Shown: positions 14,756-26,239 of the stretch, piece by piece
How the letters are laid out: every line of letters starts with the position of its first letter
How positions within the stretch are numbered: position 1 is the stretch's first letter
DNA from: Romanomermis culicivorax
Lineage: Eukaryota > Nematoda > Enoplea > Mermithida > Mermithidae
Reading direction: 5' to 3'
Assembly (NCBI GenBank): GCA_963922205.1
Contig: CAWUHX010000398.1
Span: 1-64,000, forward strand
DNA length: 64,000 nt
The notes under the pieces: generated by a model
The model's input: the letters and a program-made list of their open reading frames with translations, nothing else
The model's database searches: none
Told to the model about the DNA's origin: nothing
Translations under genes and position numbers: made by a program

Positions 14756-15531
14756 TTAGGAAGTCCTCAATCCTCACCCACCTTTCAGGCAACAATATCG
14801 GCCGAAAAATTTTGCATCTGCATCGCTTTTTGGACACATTCTGCCACTCACATTTCCAGGCAGATTGCACTGTGATTTTCAGGTGGAGACAAATTCTAAG
14901 CGTATTAGTTTGGAATATTAGACGAGCGCATGAAGAGATTGAACTACCACCAAATATGCTCTTGCCACTAATATTGGTTTTACTACACATAGATGCACAT
15001 AGGAGAGTGCCTTGATACAAGGAAAATGTAATTCTTGACCTACAGCAAAGCGTACTGTCTCAAAGATGGAGAGTACCTCGAAAGTAGCAATACAGATCCA
15101 GGCATCGAATTGAGCTGTGTTTCGGCAACTTTAGAAAAACATGTAAAAACAGGCTAAAACACTCCCTGGAATATCAAAAACTATCAGACCCACAATCGCG
15201 ATATTTACCATGTACATGGTGTTGAATTTTATTGATCAGTTCAGGGAAAATTCTGTTGATCCTAACCAAAAATTTCAGTCCAAATTTCCCTCTGTGCTCA
15301 TAAAACCTAGTCATATGCTAAAAATATGGTGCACAATCCGCGAACCTGCAGTAAATGACCCTCAAACAAGCCAAATTTCCTCCACTGCTCGAGTCCTGCT
15401 ACCCAGGTTTGCCAAGCTATATGCCATGCAGCTAATAACTCAACTTTTCCACATTTTTGCAGTGACGTCAACATAGTATAAGTGAAATAATTTTCATTCT
15501 CATTTTGATGCGGGACGTGGGATGCATCTGT
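14756..15531. other. Short stretch between hexamer array and Harbinger fossil
   Basis: No gene recognised. From about 15330 to 15505 the sequence is the copy-1 counterpart of 44965-45160 of the segmental duplication. Confidence 0.5.
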
Positions 15532-17028
15532 GGCCGTATTCATAAAAAGGCAAAAGTCTAAAGACTGGTCTATAGACCAAAGTCGGGAGAAGAACGGTAT
15601 TCATAAAAAATCTAGAGTCTAAAAGTCAGTTTAAATCGATCGACTTTTAGACCAAAAATTTAGCCTGCTACCTTAGAGGGCTAAATATATTTAGACCGAA
15701 ATTCTTCATTGAAATGGCTGCTTTTTTTAAAATATGGGTGTTGAATATCAAATGGTGTTGAGGCGAGAAAGAGTTTTTCGAGATGTATGAGAACCTTTTG
15801 CTTTGTCTGATAGGGAACTCATGCAAACATTTCCTTTTGATCATTAAGATATATTGAACATTATTGAATTGGTCCATGAAGATATTGAAAGTCCGGCTAA
15901 GAAAAATTGAGCTATTTCTGTGATTTTGCAACTTTGCATTGCTATATGCTACTTTTCTTGTGGGACATTTCAAATGGTAATCTGTGACAAATAGTATTAG
16001 TCAATCAACAGCACCTCGAACTATTCATAAAGTTACTGCTGCGATTCTATTTCTTTGCCACAGTATATCAGTTTTCCAAACGGAGATCAAAGTCAAAAAG
16101 TGAAATCTGATTTCGCTCAAAAGCTGGTTTTCCTGGTAGACATCCATGTTTTTTCCCTCGAACTTTCGAATATGGGAGGAATCAATTCGTTAGACATGCT
16201 CCCTCTGCTATTCTAGTAGCTGAGTTTCAAAGTTTCAATGATAGAAGTTTAAAATTAGTTCGTTACCCTCGGTGTAGTCGTTTCTCCATGGTCTCCATTC
16301 TTTCTGAGTACATTGCAACGATTAGTGCTTCCTCGTTAGCTGTAAATCATTGTCTGATGCTCATTATGCTGATCAGGGACCAATGAAATATATGACCATG
16401 TCTGTTAGTTTTTGTTCAATGATCGACATAATATTTTGAATTATTTTTTCTTCTATGTTTCATTTATAGATATGGCAGACATATAAATTTATCTTACTTT
16501 TTCTCATTATTGATTGAAAGTAGAATTTTTCAACAAATAGCGACAATTATCTGAAAATTTATCAGTGTGGAGACCTCAACGACTGTCCTATATAATAACA
16601 GTTTTTTGAAGATATAATGACGATCAAATATTTGATAGATCAATTAGGAAATGGTGTATTTTCTCTTAAAGCATATTTTAACATTTCACATTCAAATTTA
16701 CAGTTTGGGAAACCTTTTTTCTGGGTATTTGAGTTTTTTGTTCCAGGATGCAACAAATTAAGCATCGATCTGTAGATCTCACTGAAACCAACCCAAAAAC
16801 ATCTTTCAAAAAGTTATACTTAGTTATTTATAGAGTTAGGGCTACTAATATTTGATTCTATTAGTAATACCACAGTTCCTACTAGTCTTTTTCTAGCAGG
16901 CTAAAGTTCATAGACCAGTCTACATTAAAACAGCCAAAAGAATCTTTTACGAATACAGACTTAAGCCTGGTCTTAATGTAGACTGGTCTATAGACTTTAG
17001 ACTTTGGCCTCCTTTATGAATACCTTGC
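15532..17028 (+). mobile_element. Decayed PIF/Harbinger DNA transposon
   Basis: The left end reads GGCCGTATTCATAAAAAGGC and the right end, reverse-complemented, reads GGCAAGGTATTCATAAAGGA, giving matching terminal inverted repeats. Subterminal blocks AAAGTCTAAAG and GGTCTATAGACC occur at both ends, and a second GTATTCATAAA lies just inside the left end. A transposase fossil lies inside at 15761-16020. I could not identify a 3-bp target duplication. The element is absent from the partner duplication. Confidence 0.75.
15761..16020 (+). pseudogene. PIF/Harbinger transposase, N-terminal fossil
   Basis: In one plus-strand frame from AGG at 15761 I read a segment whose landmarks fit the N-terminal region of Harbinger (HARBI1-like) transposases: FALSDRELMQTFPF, DILNIIELVHEDIESPAKK and ISVILQLCIAI followed by YFSCGTFQMVICD, the last matching the family's FFATGTF-type motif. 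In-frame stops interrupt it at least five times. The DDE catalytic region expected downstream is barely recognisable (HPCFFP, FEYGRN in another frame near 16140-16190). It is a dead gene, and calling it PIF/Harbinger rests on these motifs plus the TIRs of the enclosing element. Confidence 0.65.
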
Positions 17029-18257
17029 CTAATGCATTCAGAATGTGTCGGAGACGTGATGACCACACAAGACCAACAAAAAAATCGACAAGTCATGTGA
17101 TTATGTCACACAAAAGCAAAGAATTTTTATGATGCTTCCTTCTTACCTTCCTATAGAAAGGACCCATTATTTGCCATATATAAATGAAACGTCAACTATT
17201 GTCATACTGTAGGACAAAACAAAGTGGATATCCACTACACATACTAAAAATCCAGCATTGAAAGTTATTGCATGCATGTGTTGTTGCTGCTGAAAAAGAC
17301 ACATCCCGGACACATTCTGAACCCGACCTGGATGTATCCAGGTCAGGTCCTGGACGCGAGGTTTTGAGGGTTAATTTCACCTGGTAGTGTATATTTGGAT
17401 TCATTGACTATTCTATGCTTTCTTGGTACATTTAAGACGGATATCATTGAAACAAATTGCAGAGACTGTGTTCCAGCAACACAAAATGTTCTTACATCTT
17501 GTCTGTCTGAAAATGTGATTAAAATGCAGCAGCCTTAATTTTTGGTAGAGTTATAGTAGATTTCACAAATTTTATGGTCACTTGAAAGCATAAAAGCTGA
17601 CCCAACACTTCTACCTTATATTTACTTTGGTATGGCTGGTATAACATTCCAGCAGCAAATTTGTTTTAAAATTAGAAAATTCTGAATATGATTTTAGGGT
17701 CCAAGTAAGTCACTACAAATGTCTCTTGATCATAAAGAAAAATTTCTTGGACACAAGAAAATGGTCTACAAGTGTAAATTCTGAAATTACACTTTTTATA
17801 AAGCATTTGATAGTGTACAGCAACCTGAGTAACTTTACACTGACCATTTTTGACTATAGACACTAACACAGATTCCCAAAACAGAATTTTTAACCCTTAG
17901 GAAACTAGAACTGGCATAAACAAGTACACCATCACATTATATAGAAACCACTGACATGAATAAGCCTTCCAACTTGAAGGCAATATGATCCTGAACTGGT
18001 CTCGACTTGTGAGCTCTTAAACTTCATTAAACTTGTCTGATGTAATATTACAAACTTTGACCATCGCTGAGATTGAGTATAGATAAACTGACATCTGTAG
18101 ACCACATCTATGCAAATTTTGATGTAAATATAGTTCATCAGCAAAAAATATAAATGAATATATCTATAGATTGTGAAACACATTGTAAACTGTGAATCTT
18201 CATCTTTTACACTTGAACATTTTCCATTTGATTAGGAATTTGGCTGAGTCTTCACTG
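17029..18257. other. Non-genic part of segmental duplication copy 1
   Basis: No gene recognised. From 17400 on it parallels 45490-46600. The site matching the 241-bp miniature element at 45864-46104 is unoccupied here (near 17772). Confidence 0.5.
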
Positions 18258-18616
18258 TGTTGTATGGTGACGTACAACATTCCACCCATAGGGCTGATGT
18301 TCCAGCTGCCAAACCATGAGTTCCAAACATGGCCATTTTTGTTGAGCCCTGGTCAGGTTGGTCCCACCTACCCCGACATTGGTCAGTGGTGTGACAGCTC
18401 GGGCACCACCTAGGAAGCCCTTCAACACTGGTGGCTGTACCAGGAGCCCCCCTGTTTCACCAAGGGGGAGGGATGTTGTATGGTGACACGCAACATTCCA
18501 CCCAAAGGATTAATGTTCCAGCCAATCCACAGGTTCCGAACCCATGGTGGAGATAGTCACACCTACCTCGACTTTGGTCAGTGGTGGGACAGCTCCAGTG
18601 CCACCCAGGGCAAGCA
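18258..18616 (+). mobile_element. Miniature LTR retroelement (TRIM/SMART-like), 359 bp
   Basis: Two direct repeats start TGTTGTATGGTGAC, at 18258-18427 (170 bp, ending CAACA) and 18474-18616 (143 bp, ending CAAGCA, internally shortened). Between them lie only 46 bp: CTGGTGGCTGTACC in primer-binding-site position directly after the first repeat, and CCAAGGGGGAGGGA in polypurine-tract position directly before the second. This is the LTR-PBS-PPT-LTR layout with nothing else inside, so it must be mobilised in trans. A related unit lies in reverse at 39173-39385 next to a coding gypsy copy that uses the same TGTTGTATG/TACAACA termini and CTGGTGAC primer site. Confidence 0.7.
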
Positions 18617-19999
18617 ATACTGTCATGAAGTATAATATGCATACTTTTTCAATCACATAAATTTATTATTGCTTTGCTTGTCTTTTTAGATTCCATTTCA
18701 TAGAAGATTTTTCCTTTACGCTCAAGATCATGGAGACAGTAAGGCAATGAAGATGGAATGAGAAGGAATAAATTTCTTTTTATTGTTTCCAGTGGTTCAA
18801 GCTTTTCCTGATATACAACTGAGATGTGTTGATATTGAATAGAATAGATAACTATAGATTGAATGTAACTGATGTATGACCAGCAAGGAAGCATTTAGGC
18901 ATGAGAGTGATGCAAGAAATTGATTGTTGCATAGGCTATCACAATGAACTAGTTCGGAAAGATTTTCACTCAACTACAGGCATTCATGCTATTCTTGCTT
19001 ATATAGAACGATTATCTCACACAATGAGATGAAATCAAAAGATCATGTCAAACCATTTTCTATATTGGAAATAAAGTATCAAAAGTTCTGAAACATGCTA
19101 CAATTTGATATGTAAAGGAGCACCAAGACACTCGAAAACAGTTGGAATTTTGAGGCATTTTTTTAATAGCTGAGTAGTCAATTTTGTGATTAATCTGTAA
19201 GGTTTTAACCAGTTGTGACTAAGATTTATTTGTATTGGTAATAGGAAAATACTAAATGCTCAGAAAGTTATGTGAATTCTAAATGAAAATATTGCACCAG
19301 TATTGGAAAACAATACAGAATTGAGGTATATACTCCATAGTTCAGTACAGATTTGAACATAAACATTTAAGCTACATGGTTCTGAAATATTATCCTAAAA
19401 CAAGGTGTGACAATTGAAAAATGATAAAAACTATGCTCTATTTTTCTTGGGATGATTCGGACCAGTAATACTTGAAGTCAAGTACTATGTTATATTGCTA
19501 CAATTTTCTGCCAAACCTTAAATCACTTACATTTGAAATCTTATGAGCTTAATCAGCAGAAGTTTAGCACCCGTGGATGTTGAACAAGATTGGCTATTTG
19601 GTGGACACAAAGGAAATTCTAACAGTTTAACCACACACTAACAAAAAGCGGAGAACAACTTATAACTTTCTCTGAACTTTCAAATATCTCACCAGAAAAC
19701 TTCCTAGACCTGTGGCAGAGTACCTTGATGTCTGCACCAGAAGTTCCTACTCAATTCTCCAATAACATGACCTTAAAAATACTTGCCCCCATGTTCACAA
19801 AACGGAAATAAGTTATCATATCAAGCATAGATTTGGACGTCCAATCCCCTACACGATGAGAATATAAAAACAAAGTAAAAATGGATGCAAGCTGACAATA
19901 AGTCAGAAAACATGAAGAATGAAAAATACTTCAACCCACTGAACTTGGTTATGTGAAAATGTGTTACATAAATTTATCATTCACCCACTTCAGTTCTTT
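18617..19999. other. Non-genic, partly duplicated at 48020-48980
   Basis: Contains the copy-1 counterpart of 48020-48980. No open frame of interest. Confidence 0.5.
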
Positions 20000-20248
20000 T
20001 GCATGCTGAAATTCTCCCCATGTTAAATAATTTCACAAATTGCTCCGCAAATCCTATTTCTGAACTCCAATGATCTGATTATAATTTTCAACTTATACAT
20101 CAATTTATAGCTTTTGACTTCTGATGGAAAAAACTGGGCTCCAATTTTTCGCCCAGCTGTAGGGGGCATTTTCCACAGCAACTCCATAATAAATGATCAC
20201 CATCATCAGAGATCCAAGCATTGATTTTCGACTGTAGCATCAATTCAC
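20000..20248 (-). pseudogene. Decayed copy of the cysteine-rich exon at 52111-52364
   Basis: Read on the minus strand, this begins after a TGAAATTTCAG splice acceptor identical to that of the 52111 exon and parallels it through its length: KINAWISDDGD against KINECSSEDGG, CCGKCPLQLGEKL against CCEKRCIQLSEKI, and YKLKIIIRSLEFRNRICGAIC against YKLKVITRSLQCRKAVCEEIC. One base is missing near 20115 relative to the other copy, which shifts the frame after GEKLEPSFF, and the terminal stop codon of the other copy is not conserved. Similarity extends into the upstream intron. I infer a non-functional paralogue or duplicated fragment. Confidence 0.6.
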
Positions 20249-20289
20249 CTGAAATTTCAGATAAAAAAAACTTATGAAAATGCAAATGA

Positions 20290-21060
20290 ATAATTTCTGT
20301 TCAATGAAACACATAATCCATAGTGAAAAGGACAGATGATGTGAAAAATCTGTTTTACATTATTTGTTGAAATGCTTGAGCTATATACATACATGTTCTG
20401 ATTCACAGTTTTCACTCCACTTATTCTTACATGCCTGTCCTATCATCCTTCTCAATTTTGTTTGACCCATAACCTTGGGTTTCCCACTTAAGTCCTCCTC
20501 ACCACAGCCACAAATAGAAAGATCGGCGCCCCTCTAAGACTTTCTGCCATGACCTAGTACACACAATTTCACCTAGTAAAAATTTCCAATGCCATGGTTA
20601 GCTGTCGTCTTGACTAGCCCTGTTTCCTCCTCCTCTTTACAGCCTCATTCAAGCAGAATGTTTGGAAATATACAGTTATTTTCTGCTTTTCTTTTTTTTG
20701 CTCAAAATTTGTGATCATTGGGGATGCACTTCCCCTTGCTTGGACACCTCTAAATGACAAATTAATGTCATTTGAAATCACAATTCCATGCAAAGCTGAT
20801 GCATAGGGAAAAATTGACAAGAAGGATTCCCTCAAATGTATGTTTCCATTTCAGAAACTAATTTTTAGTTGAAACTCACCCTTTGAATCACCTCCAAAAT
20901 GCCCATATGTTTGTTAAACTATACTTGTATCTCTCACTCCATATTTATTCAATCTTCTTCATTTGTTTGGTTTGTGTCATGTCATTCACCATCTTCACCA
21001 TTAATCTTGTTCAATAAGTGCCCACATAAATGCAGTTTGCAAGAACCACATGCAACTTGG
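20290..21060. other. Non-genic stretch
   Basis: No recognisable gene, RNA or element. Confidence 0.45.
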
Positions 21061-21072
21061 CTGGCTCTGTGG

Positions 21073-21176
21073 GGTACGACCTTTTGGCAACCTTTTTTTG
21101 GTCGCCAAAAGGTCGTACCTTTCGTCGTACCAAAAGCTGGTACCTTTTTTTGGCGACCTACGACCTTTTGGCAAGT
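21073..21176. repeat. Perfect 16-bp hairpin and satellite half-arm
   Basis: GGTACGACCTTTTGGC at 21073-21088 is followed after 15 bases by its exact complement at 21104-21119. A second imperfect copy (CTACGACCTTTTGGC, about 21158-21173) follows. The structure may be the end of a small foldback element; no ends were defined. Confidence 0.7.
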
Positions 21177-21337
21177 AGCAGAGTACCTGCTGCTTTTTGA
21201 ACTGCCGACCAATGAAGTTGCTAACTTTTTAGAAATGAAAATTATATGGAGTTCGTAGGTTCACAAACACCAAGCATTGGAGTTGTGTGCGAAAAAATCG
21301 TAGCCTAGAGGAACACCTTACTCTGGGTTCACTCCGT

Positions 21338-21408
21338 GGTGTGGTGGTCTAGTGGTGAGGACATCAGCCCGGAATCCTGGTAACCCAGGTTTGACTCCTG
21401 ACTGCACC
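21338..21408 (+). tRNA. tRNA-like sequence, probable pseudogene or SINE head
   Basis: A box TGGTCTAGTGG and B box GGTTTGACTCC are correctly spaced. The 71 nt fold as a cloverleaf: acceptor GGTGTGG pairs with CTGCACC (two G-T pairs), the D stem pairs fully and the T stem has four of five pairs. The anticodon stem has a C-C mismatch at 31-39, and position 33 is C rather than the near-universal T, so the nominal anticodon GGA is unreliable; a serine tRNA would also need a long variable arm, which is absent. A T5 run at 21412-21416 could end Pol III transcription. I favour a tRNA pseudogene or tRNA-derived SINE. Confidence 0.5.
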
Positions 21409-21419
21409 CTATTTTTCAT

Positions 21420-22220
21420 ATTCCATGCATGTTTAAATCCCAATGGCTATGCTGTTTGTTATATGTCACTTTTTGTATTTCCCATTACACCAGATTTTCC
21501 CATTACCCCATTTATATCTATTTATGTGTCCTCCTATTCTACTGCGCTCTAGTATACCCCTAGGGATGTAGTGATGCTCCAGGCTATCATGTTGCTGATA
21601 GGGGACTTTTGTCTAGGTAGCTGTAGACTGGCCTATGAGAGCTCTCTCACCCATTCATTCAAAATTGTCTCAGAAATAGCGTGGTTTTTTAAAATTTTTG
21701 GACCCTGCCATGGATGACTGCATATGGCGATCAAACTTAAAGGAAAGGGGAAGTGAAGTGTAATATCTGGCAAACTTCACGTCAGTTTTGAAAGATACCC
21801 ATAGGTACAAATTGTCTCCATTGTGCTGTGACTGGATATCGTTGTGGCTTGTGGATATGTATGTGAATTTTGTCCTTCTTCCTGTCTGCCTTTTGAACAT
21901 TTAATTATTATCTCATCTGTTCAATTTAACATTTTAAATTTTAAAGAGATAATTCAATGAACCCATTTTGACTAATTATAGTCGCACTTTTCCTGATCAA
22001 GTAAGATTTATGGCCTTGGCTTCTTTCCCCTGAGTGAAGAATGATTCGGATTTTCGGAACACACTCAGAGAAAGACTGAAGTTAATATCAATTCCCGACT
22101 ACCTCTCCTGCCTTACTTCTCTTAACGATTTTGATTGATGTCTGCAGCCCAACAGATCAAGCAGTCATAATTATTCTGAACCAAAGACACATTTTTACAA
22201 GTATAACATGTAAATGTTGT
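21420..22220. other. Non-genic stretch after tRNA-like sequence
   Basis: If the tRNA-like unit is a SINE head, part of this would be its body; no second copy is present in the window to define the end. Confidence 0.4.
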
Positions 22221-22224
22221 CAAG

Positions 22225-22410
22225 CGCGTCAGTGTGCATCAATGCACATTCATATGCATTAATAGACTTGCATCAACCCCAATAAATGTGAGTCAATGTA
22301 TGTGAGTACAGCATCAATGTGGTCTGGCTCGTAAATCATTCATATACTGTAATGCATGTCAACATATATCAATGGATGTTGACTCAGATGAATGCATGTT
22401 GACAGACTTC
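22225..22410. repeat. Degenerate ATGCATCAATGCACAT-type tandem repeats
   Basis: Many loose copies of GCATCAATG, CACATTCATATGCATT and TGTTGACTCA follow one another. A related cluster lies at 23450-23650. Confidence 0.55.
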
Positions 22411-23449
22411 CAGTTTCCTCCAATTTCCATTGGGTTGAAATTTTTAATGCAACCATATGGGTGTGAATCTGTAACAAAACTCCTATTGCAGTGGTTCAAT
22501 TTTTATGATTTATGCCCTAGATGAAAGATAACAGTTTGTGACAGCACAAGCAGCATCAAAAAAATCAGGGGCAGGACAACCATACCTCAACAAAGTTACA
22601 TAATTTTAAAACATGTTTTTCAATACATCTCAATAGAAAAATCGAAGGACACTTAGAGTATTATGGAGAGAGTGGAGTCTCAGACTTTCAACTGTTTTCA
22701 GTTGGTTTAGGTAAGTGCAAGGGTTCAAATGTGGTTCAAACCATACAAAAATCAGCTGAAAATCCCAGGAAGACTCAGATTTTCGTTTTTTTGGTAGCTG
22801 GCTTTCTTAAAATTTTCAAGGAGCTGCAAACACTACCACGTCTGCAGACTACGAGTTGCAAGACAGAACAGGATGAGCATTTACAAACTTTAAGGTTACT
22901 TTTGGAGACTCTACATGCAAGGTTACACTGATTATTAATCAATTTGTTCTTCATTCTCATTTTGGTTTTTAGGTGTTGGAGACGTCAAGAACTGTGGTGA
23001 CAAAGATGGAAAAAATGGTGAATGAGCAATGGAGATCAGGATTTGGAATAGGATTTCAATGCAGTTGGATTTAATGATGCAGGTCGGCGTTTGAGCAGAC
23101 CTTTCGGCGGGATCCTACCTCAAATTTATCTAATTCTAGGTGTATAATTTTTTTTTATTCATTAGGTTATCAATTCTTTTGAAGCAGTGAGAGCAAGGGA
23201 TTCGTAATTGAGACTAGAACTTGGTCGACACATGATGTTAGAGGAAAAACAGGTAAGTTGCTGTGAATTGATTTCTAGGTTTCATACACATACACGTGTG
23301 GTGCAAACACCACACATCTGTACATGATTTAATGTTTCCCTCTCTAAGGTAGATTAACCAGTTTTCTGAAAAAAAATCATTTCCAAAATGAGAACCAATA
23401 CAGCAAAAAAAAGACATATATCACATGAGCTGCAACGCACATCTAGGCC
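22411..23449. other. Spacer between two related minisatellite clusters
   Basis: No gene recognised. It is flanked on both sides by the same kind of degenerate repeat, so the whole 22225-23650 block may be one element, but no terminal repeats were found. Confidence 0.4.
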
Positions 23450-23650
23450 TGGCTGGCATTGACCGTGCATCAACACACATAAATGCACATTGACAACAAT
23501 CATGTGCATAAATGAGTGCCAACAAACGTAAACATGCTTCAACATGTCTCAAATATACATCAATGAACGTCAACTCATGTATATACGCCCAGGTGCATCA
23601 AGCTGTGACTTGTATCAGCATGGCCAACACACTGTTGACAAGTATCAGCA
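23450..23650. repeat. Degenerate ATGCATCAATGCACAT-type tandem repeats, second cluster
   Basis: Contains GTGCATCAACACACATAAA, TGCACATTGACAAC and similar words comparable with 22225-22410. An open frame across it reflects the repeat, not a gene. Confidence 0.5.
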
Positions 23651-23981
23651 TTGTCGACATCTTATTTACAAAACAAACTATTAAGATTTTGGTCATGTAC
23701 TAACTCAAATTTAGAAACCATCCAATCATCAATTTTTATTGGAATTCAAAGGCTAAAACCAATTTTTTATTTTTCAGTCTAAATGCTCTTGAAAGTGAGG
23801 TTGAAACTAAACAAAACGTAACGGGATTCAGGTCAAAAGTCAGCAAGTTCAGATAGAATCTAGGGTATCTCTCCTTCTACAAATCCTGACTAAATCCTAA
23901 ATCCTATGAATACAACAAAATAAAACACTACTTGTTGCCTGACTCGATTTATGCTGACTAGGAACCAGGGTATTTGATGGA

Positions 23982-25910
23982 GGGTCTACGACAATTGGGT
24001 GAAAAACAATTGGCTTAGTTACAATTGGGTGAATGAAAATTGGGTAAACGACAATTGGCTGAATGTGACAATTGGCTGAATGCGACAATTGAGTGAACCA
24101 CATTTGGGTGAAGGACAATCTGATGACTATGACAATTGGGTGAATGTGACAATTGGGTGAATGTGACAATTGGGTGAGAATCATGAAGAAACAGTATTTC
24201 TTTTTTCATAATTCGACATGGCCAGCCAGTAATTGTTCAACATGTCCTTTTAATACAGCGTCTTCAACTTGTAAAGTAGATATAAAACACCAAATTGTTG
24301 GATGATCACAACAGGATATAGGATGAAACAGCCGATGCAAAGCTTCAACAGTATAGTTTGATTGGGGCAAATCATTTATCACTCGATTATAATTGTTCCA
24401 AGGTGCCAGAGGGAACAGGCCCTCACAAACTGTTCCTACAAATGTGACCAATATGATTGTCTTCAAAATAATCGATCAGGGGTGACAATTATCTGGTAAA
24501 TGATCAACCAAGTCAACAAAAATGGTGTGTACTTGTTGGACATACAGGGATGAATGATAAAGCTGGAATCATCCTGATGCAGATGGAAAATTCTGCATCA
24601 TTAGCATAACGTTCCTGCAAGCCATCCCCTTGCACATGATGATAAATATTTTGACACATATGGAATAAACAGCCATGAATGACAGCATTAGGGAAATTTC
24701 CCTCAAAGGCATTTATCCAAAATAACTCAAAGTCACAAAGAATGGCTGTCAGGTTCAAATCAGGCTGCAAATCAACCAAAACTCGAAGAAACCTTATATT
24801 AGTTTGGTTTTGTTTACTGGCATAAGACCGTACACAAGAGGAATACATTGTCCATTGATATATGCATGAATAGTATAGAGCTGGTAAAATAGTATAGATG
24901 ACACTTTGAATATCCCATCAGCATACCAGTTTGTAGAATTATGCAAAATTTGAAAATTGTTGGTTGTGGAAAAAATTAAAATCTGATATTTCCTGGTTCA
25001 GAATCATACTGTAGAAAGTTGTCACCTGATTTAGTTAGCTTGTATTCTGGAGGAATTTCGAGTGATGCCAAATCCTGCGGCTGTGCTGGAAATTTTGAAG
25101 CTCATTGCCATTGAATTATTTGTTTTAATAAAGAAGTGGTTGGAAGGTGTACTGCTGCGACTACTGTAATGCTTGTCATCATATTATTTACAATATTTTA
25201 ACTAGTTTCTGATAAAGCGTAAATAATGAAAAAATTGGTCTTGACATTTTTCAGAATTTTAGACAGGTTTAGCTGAAAACGGTTAAATGAGTGAAAGCAT
25301 AGAGAGGCTTTTCCTCTACCCTATACATACCTAAGTATCAGTAGCCTGTGTTCTGGCGATTTCCACAGCTTCCAAAACGTGAGCCCAAGTTGCATCTCGG
25401 GCCTGAGTGTGCTGTGGCCACAGGGTAACACGGCCTCCAGCTTGACAATCAACTGATGGAATAGTGTTGACCATGCAAATTGTTTTTTCTCGCATTGTTA
25501 GTATACTATAGCATCATGATTTTTTTCACAGACTTAAACATAACCATTGTAGAGTAGCTTTCACTTGCCTCTCTCACTAATTGTAGATTCAGCCATTAGA
25601 CAGTAGCATGAAAATATTCAACTATGAATTCCAGGGTCTGTACGTGCATATATATACTGATATGTGTTCTTTGTTGCCTTGTATAGTTTTGTCACCCATT
25701 GTTATCGCCTTCTGTTTCTATCAGACCTACTGTTTTTCTGTCCACCTGCATGCTACTGTTTTCTGTCCACCTGCAAGCCCCTGTTTTTTATTTTCATTTA
25801 ATTGTCCTATTCACCAAATTATTGCATTCCCCCAACTGTTACATTTACCCAATTGTCATTCACACAACTGTCATTCACCCAATTGTCTTTCACCCAATTA
25901 TCGGGATCCC
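23982..25910 (-). mobile_element. Mutator-like (MULE) DNA transposon with repeat-built TIRs
   Basis: The left end GGGTCTACGACAATTGGGTG and the reverse-complemented right end GGGATCCCGATAATTGGGTG are inverted repeats made of tandem 14-16 bp units (GACAATTGGGTGAAT), covering about 23982-24175 and 25810-25910. Flanking nonamers TTTGATGGA (23973-23981) and TGTGATGGC (25911-25919) agree at seven of nine positions, which fits the 8-10 bp target duplication of Mutator elements. A decayed MULE transposase lies inside on the minus strand. Confidence 0.75.
24206..24848 (-). pseudogene. MULE transposase, frameshifted C-terminal half
   Basis: Two minus-strand frames (24848-24513, then 24466-24206) carry the hallmarks of metazoan MULE/FLYWCH-associated transposases. 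The first has LTAILCDFELFWINAF followed by FPNAVIHGCLFHMCQNIY, matching the D(F)E-A ... FP-A-GC-FH--Q motif of the catalytic domain. The second has LAPWNNYNRVINDLPQSNY followed by VEALHRLF and HPTIWCFISTLQ, the typical C-terminal helical part (W-vydr-l-lprtnn-vEgwH..F). They are in different frames with a 46-bp gap, so the gene is broken. The N-terminal zinc finger expected upstream was not clearly identified. Confidence 0.75.
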
Positions 25911-25919
25911 TGTGATGGC

Positions 25920-26239
25920 ATACTCTTTAGCACAGCTTTTAATTTTTCTTAATTTATACTAGATTTGCTTAGCATGACTAAAATTGTAATAAGCAATGGC
26001 CCAACTTTTTTAATACCAAAAAAAACATGAATTGCATAAATATTTGAAAAGTAATTTTAATAGAACATATAGTGGCATATATTTTTCTGGAAGGCAGATG
26101 ACAGACAATGGCATTCCCAAAAGCAGTAATACACTAATGTTACATGCATACATTCATCATGCTGACACCAAAAACTTTCTACAGAAGTATGTATGGGCTG
26201 TAAATCTACGAGTTTCGTTTCCCTCTATTCGTTATATTT
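25920..26239. other. Non-genic stretch
   Basis: Nothing recognised between the MULE element and the older LTR. Confidence 0.4.

Noticed and set aside
21338-21408. Functional serine tRNA (anticodon GGA)
   Set aside because: No long variable arm, C at position 33 and a broken anticodon stem.
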